Source: Caballeronia pedi
Lineage (GTDB): Bacteria > Pseudomonadota > Gammaproteobacteria > Burkholderiales > Burkholderiaceae
Direction: 5' to 3'
NCBI RefSeq assembly: GCF_001544915.2
Contig: NZ_FCOE02000032.1
Location: 1-64,000, forward strand
DNA length: 64,000 nucleotides
Within the stretch, counting starts at the first letter, position 1, and each line of letters starts with the position of its first letter. The notes below the pieces were generated by a model. The model saw only the letters and a list, made by a program, of their open reading frames with translations, was not told the DNA's origin and ran no database searches. Both the position numbers and the translations under genes were made by a program. This document shows, piece by piece, positions 60,711 through 64,000 of this stretch.

Positions 60711-61641
60711 CGCGAGCGCTCCTCGATTCGAGATACATCAACGGAATGAGCACCGCGACGATGGTCGCGAGCATCATCATCGACGCGGCGGCGCCGACGC
60801 CCAGTTGCCCCCGGTTGAAGGAGAACGTGTACATGAAGATCGCAGGCAGCGATGACGACGTGCCGGGCCCGCCCGCCGTCAACGCGACGACGAGATCGAA
60901 AGTCTTGATGGTGATATGCGCGAGAATCAGCATCACCGAAAAGAACACGGGCCGCATACCCGGAATCACGATCTTTCGATAGATGACCGGCAGCGTCGCG
61001 CCGTCCACCTGCGCGGCCTTGAAGATCTCGGCATCGACACCGCGCAGCCCCGCGAGAAACAGCGCGGCGGCGAAGCCCGTCGACTGCCAAGCGGCGGCCA
61101 TCACGACGCAGAAAATGGCCTTGTCGGGATCGCCCAGCCAGCCGAACGAAAAGCTCGCGAAGCCCAGATCGTGCATGACTTTGTCGATGCCCGCGCCGGG
61201 CTGGAGAATCCATTGCCACGCCGTGCCCGCGACGATGGACGACAGCGCCATCGGATAGAGATAGATCGCGCGCAGCCCGCCTTCGATGCGAATCTTCTGG
61301 TCGAGCAGAATGGCGAGCAGCAAACCCACGCCCATGCACAAGCCAATGAACGGAATGCCGAACCAGCCGAGGTTGGCGGCGGACGTCCACCATACATCGT
61401 TGGCGAACAGTTCGCGGTAGCGGCCCACGCCGGCTAGTGCATAGCGTGGCATCAGCCGCGAGTTGGTGAACGATATCCACGCCGTGAGGCCGATGAAGCC
61501 ATATACGAATACCAGACTGGCAGCGATGCTCGGCGCAAGCACGAGTTTCGGCAGCCACGCATCTGCGTTGAAAGCCGCTTTCGCGCGTGGCGCAGCGATT
61601 CGAGGCTCACGCCGAGGGCGAGCGCTTTCGACACTACTCAT
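60700..61641 (-). CDS. Sugar ABC transporter permease (MalF-type)
   Basis: A 313-residue CUT1 permease. An arginine-rich cytoplasmic N-terminus precedes six helices, with the EAA-type loop EIFKAAQVDGATLPVIYRKI near 207-226. It lies 63 bases after the binding-protein gene, separated by a stable hairpin, and overlaps the next permease gene by 11 bases. Confidence 0.94.
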   Translation of the reverse strand: MSSVESARPRREPRIAAPRAKAAFNADAWLPKLVLAPSIAASLVFVYGFIGLTAWISFTNSRLMPRYALAGVGRYRELFANDVWWTSAANLGWFGIPFIGLCMGVGLLLAILLDQKIRIEGGLRAIYLYPMALSSIVAGTAWQWILQPGAGIDKVMHDLGFASFSFGWLGDPDKAIFCVVMAAAWQSTGFAAALFLAGLRGVDAEIFKAAQVDGATLPVIYRKIVIPGMRPVFFSVMLILAHITIKTFDLVVALTAGGPGTSSSLPAIFMYTFSFNRGQLGVGAAASMMMLATIVAVLIPLMYLESRSARDAR

Positions 61642-61673
61642 GAGTGATCCTGATTTTTCGGAGCAAGGAAAGA

Positions 61674-61691
61674 GCGCTTCGGACGAAGCGC
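61674..61691 (-). promoter_or_regulatory. Intercistronic hairpin between binding protein and permease genes
   Basis: A perfect 7-bp stem GCGCTTC/GAAGCGC with a GGAC loop (GTCC on the transcript). It lies 13 bases after the binding-protein stop. Such hairpins in sugar ABC operons typically stabilise the binding-protein mRNA and reduce downstream expression. Confidence 0.65.
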
Positions 61692-61704
61692 CCTCATGAG
61701 ACGC

Positions 61705-62937
61705 CTAGTTGACCTTGGCCGCGGCCGCGAGCGCCTGCACTGCCGTCCTGCTGTCCTGCTGCGAGTGCATGAACTTCGTGACGACGTCGGTCATCGCGCC
61801 CGCGACAGCCTCGCTCTGCGCCATCCCTTGCGCGAGCGACGGCACGATGGTGTTGGCCTTGATAGCCGATTGTTCATCGGCGTAAGAGCGTTTGGCGCAA
61901 TCGTCGAACTTGTCCATGGGCACGCCGATACGCGCCGGGATCGAGCCTTTGTACAGGCTGAACTGCTCCTGGAACTCCGGCGACATCACCGCCTTCGCGA
62001 GCACGAGCTGGCCCGGCGTCGCCTTGTTCGCGCCGTTCTGCGCGAAGAACGCCAGCGAGTCCGAGTTGAACATGTAAGAGCCTGCGGTGCCGGGGCGTGG
62101 CACGCACAGATAGTCCTTGCCCGGCACCTTGTTCGCGCGCGCGAATTCGCCTTTCGCCCAATCGGCCATGAACTGCATGCCCGCCTTGCCGTTGATGACC
62201 ATCATCGTCGCGAGATTCCAGTCGCGGCCCGTGGTGCCGTTGTCGTAGTAAGCGCCGATCTTGCGCACGATATCGAAGACCTGAATCATCTTCTCCGATG
62301 TCAGCGCCTGCTGATCGCGCTCCACCACGGCCTTGCGATAGAAGTCGGCGCCCTGCGAAAGCACCACGCCTTCCCACAGATTCACGTCCTGCCACGGCTG
62401 CGCGCCGTGCGCGACCGGCGTATAGCCAGCTGCCTTCATCTTGTCCGCGAGCGCGAAGAACTCGGGCCAGGTGTTGGGCGGCGAGCCGCCCACCTTGTCG
62501 AGAATCTCCTTGTTGATCCACAGCCAGTTCATGCGATGAATCTCGACCGGCACGGCCACATAATGGCCTTCATATTTCAGGAACTTGCCGACCTGCGAAG
62601 GGATGAGCTTGTCCCATCCTTGCGCAGCCGAGTCGATATCGACGAGCACGCCCTGCTCCGCCCAGTCGTGAATGGACGGCCCCTTCAATTGCGCCGCCGA
62701 TGGCGGATGACCCGCGACGACATTCGTCTTCAACACGGTGAGCGCGTTGGTGCCGCTGCCACCCGCCACCGCGAAGTCCTTCCACGTGACGCCCTGTTTC
62801 TCGACGTCCTGCTTGAGCACGCCGACCGCTTTCGATTCGCCGCCCGAAGTCCACCAGTGCAGCACTTCGATCTGATCCGCATGCGCGATATTGAACGCAC
62901 CCGCTACCGCCACAGCCATCAACCAGTTCCGTTTCAT
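61705..62937 (-). CDS. Sugar ABC transporter substrate-binding protein (CUT1)
   Basis: A 410-residue family 1 extracellular binding protein. The signal peptide ends at AHA-DQ (about 20). It starts DQIEVLHWWTSGGESKA, close to glucose/mannose-type binding proteins of Pseudomonas and Burkholderia. The family sequence GLFDKVG-like ILDKVGGSPPNTWPEF is present. The ligand cannot be assigned from sequence alone. GAGGAG precedes the ATG. Confidence 0.93.
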   Translation of the reverse strand: MKRNWLMAVAVAGAFNIAHADQIEVLHWWTSGGESKAVGVLKQDVEKQGVTWKDFAVAGGSGTNALTVLKTNVVAGHPPSAAQLKGPSIHDWAEQGVLVDIDSAAQGWDKLIPSQVGKFLKYEGHYVAVPVEIHRMNWLWINKEILDKVGGSPPNTWPEFFALADKMKAAGYTPVAHGAQPWQDVNLWEGVVLSQGADFYRKAVVERDQQALTSEKMIQVFDIVRKIGAYYDNGTTGRDWNLATMMVINGKAGMQFMADWAKGEFARANKVPGKDYLCVPRPGTAGSYMFNSDSLAFFAQNGANKATPGQLVLAKAVMSPEFQEQFSLYKGSIPARIGVPMDKFDDCAKRSYADEQSAIKANTIVPSLAQGMAQSEAVAGAMTDVVTKFMHSQQDSRTAVQALAAAAKVN

Positions 62938-62989
62938 GATCGTCTCCTCGCTTCTCTGTATGCCCGATGCGTGCGGGCGGTGCGATGGT

Positions 62990-63841
62990 TTATTGCTCGT
63001 CCCAGCGCGCGACGGTCTGCTCCTGCACGCCGAGTCCTACGACGGACAGACGCATCACGTCGCCCGGCTTCAGATACTGCTCGGGCTTCATGCCGAGTCC
63101 GACGCCCGGCGGCGTGCCGGTCGTGATGACATCGCCTGCTTCGAGCACCACGAACTGGCTGATGTACGACACGAGCTTGCGGATCGGGAAAATCATGTCG
63201 GACGTGGACGAGTTCTGAATGCGCTTGCCGTTGAGTTCGAGCCACAGCGGCAGCTTCTGCACGTCGCCGAGTTCATCCGGCGTGACGAGCCAAGGCCCGA
63301 GCGGACCGAAGGTCGGCGCCATCTTGCCCTTCACCCACTGGCCGCCGTGTTCGAGCTGGAATGCGCGTTCCGACACGTCATTGCACACGCAATAACCGGC
63401 GACGTAATCCAGCGCGTGTTCCTCGCCGACATAATGTGCACGCTTGCCGATCACCAGCGCGATCTCCACTTCCCAATCGGCCTTGGTCGAATTGCGCGGC
63501 AGCAACACGCGATCGTTCGGACCGCAGATGCATGATGGTGCCTTGTTGAAGAGAATCGGCTCGTCTGGAATAGGCGCGTTCGTTTCGATGGCGTGCTGCA
63601 CGTAGTTCAGACCCACAGCGATAAAATTGCCCGGCTTCGCGATGCACGCGCCGATGCGCGGCTTGCCTTCGACGATCGGCAGCGTGTCGATGTCCACGCT
63701 TTCGAGCCGCTTCATGCCACCGCGCGCGAAGAACGCGGCATCGAAGTCGTCGGTGATGGCGAAGGCATCGCGGATGCGGCCTTCGTCGTCGAGAATGCCG
63801 GGCTTTTCCTGACCCGGATTGCCATAGCGCAGCAGCTTCAT
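62990..63841 (-). CDS. Fumarylacetoacetate hydrolase family protein
   Basis: A 283-residue FAH-family hydrolase. The family core is present: AVGLNYVQHA near 77, then KADWEVEIALVIGK (metal-binding E.E) near 118-131 and ITTGTPPGVGLGMKP near 240. In sugar catabolic operons such enzymes often cleave 2,4-diketo-3-deoxy sugar acids, for example of the L-fucose or L-arabinose non-phosphorylating routes. The ABC neighbours fit that, but the substrate is not settled. It lies 52 bases upstream of the binding-protein gene. Confidence 0.88.
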   Translation of the reverse strand: MKLLRYGNPGQEKPGILDDEGRIRDAFAITDDFDAAFFARGGMKRLESVDIDTLPIVEGKPRIGACIAKPGNFIAVGLNYVQHAIETNAPIPDEPILFNKAPSCICGPNDRVLLPRNSTKADWEVEIALVIGKRAHYVGEEHALDYVAGYCVCNDVSERAFQLEHGGQWVKGKMAPTFGPLGPWLVTPDELGDVQKLPLWLELNGKRIQNSSTSDMIFPIRKLVSYISQFVVLEAGDVITTGTPPGVGLGMKPEQYLKPGDVMRLSVVGLGVQEQTVARWDEQ

Positions 63842-63858
63842 CGTTTCGTCCCCTTGTT

Positions 63859-64000
63859 TCAGATATGCAGTGATTGCGACAGGCGGCTTATTTCGAGCGC
63901 ATAGACCTGCGCGCGTTCGGCAAGCGCGCCGTTGCTCGCCCAGTCGTGTGCGTCGAGCGCGCGACGGCAGGCTTCGACGCCATCGCGCGTCGCTGCTTCG
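63859..64000 (-). CDS. 3' end of an unidentified gene, cut by window edge
   Basis: The last 46 codons of a minus-strand frame: it ends RAQVYALEISRLSQSLHI before TGA. The codon bias is typical of the window. It lies 17 bases upstream of the FAH gene and is probably the preceding gene of the same operon. Too short to name. Confidence 0.5.
   Translation of the reverse strand, partial: EAATRDGVEACRRALDAHDWASNGALAERAQVYALEISRLSQSLHI

Noticed and set aside
1..64000. tRNA, rRNA, CRISPR arrays and insertion sequences
   Set aside because: I saw no tRNA-like cloverleaf region, no regularly spaced repeats and no transposase frame. A covariance-model scan was not possible.

Overview
The window is about 64 kb of gene-dense, GC-rich DNA (roughly two thirds G+C by eye, strong G/C third-position bias, many ATGA start/stop overlaps). 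The gene content points to a betaproteobacterium of the Burkholderiaceae (Paraburkholderia/Caballeronia-like): an Imp/Tss-type T6SS with threonine-phosphorylation genes, an ECF sigma/Cfa stress operon and a PHB-depolymerase-type esterase. No rRNA, tRNA, CRISPR array or insertion sequence was seen, so genus and replicon type are inference.

Region 1 (40-44114) is a complete type VI secretion locus. All thirteen core genes are present, in several transcription units: tssK-tssL-tssM-tagF-kinase (minus), tssJ (minus), tssA then tssB-tssC (plus), hcp-like-tssE-tssF-tssG and tssH-FHA-PP2C phosphatase (both minus), and hcp-vgrG-two small genes-PAAR-Rhs-two SUKH immunity genes-pentapeptide protein-FHA/DUF2169 adaptor (plus). 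A Ser/Thr kinase, a PP2C phosphatase, an FHA protein and TagF form the usual post-translational firing switch. The Rhs protein ends in a Cys-rich HNH-like toxin tip.

Two foreign-looking blocks sit inside the T6SS. Between tssJ and tssK lies an orphan toxin-like C-terminus with a DUF4279 immunity candidate. Between tssJ and tssA lies an 11 kb block encoding a secreted TPR-CHAT (caspase-like) protein, a TpsB/FhaC-type outer-membrane transporter and a 2027-residue TpsA exoprotein; tssA follows 11 bases later, so it probably shares their transcript. A recurring element (T-K/C-CAA, 16-17 bases, CGTYT) lies upstream of tssK, tssB, tssH, hcp-like, hcp and the CHAT gene. It suggests one regulator controls the T6SS and the CHAT/two-partner block together. 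This is the best candidate for an undescribed system here.

Region 2 (44127-46878) is a small two-gene unit: a membrane M48 metallopeptidase and an unknown 161-residue protein behind a good sigma-70 promoter.

Region 3 (47106-55036) is an ECF sigma/RskA anti-sigma regulon: sigma factor, anti-sigma, DUF1295 protein, Cfa synthase, lipocalin, FAD oxidoreductase, DUF1365 protein and a second Cfa-like methyltransferase, with a divergent SRPBCC gene. Two promoters with the identical pattern TGCATCC-N16-CGTAT precede the two structural sub-operons; they are very likely the targets of the local sigma factor. The set looks like membrane-lipid remodelling under stress.

Region 4 (55043-64000) holds a PHB-type esterase with a CopG-like regulator and its palindromic operator, a secreted clan-A-like glycosidase lipoprotein behind an AT-rich leader, and a sugar ABC operon (ATPase, two permeases, binding protein) with a fumarylacetoacetate-hydrolase-family enzyme and a gene cut by the window edge.
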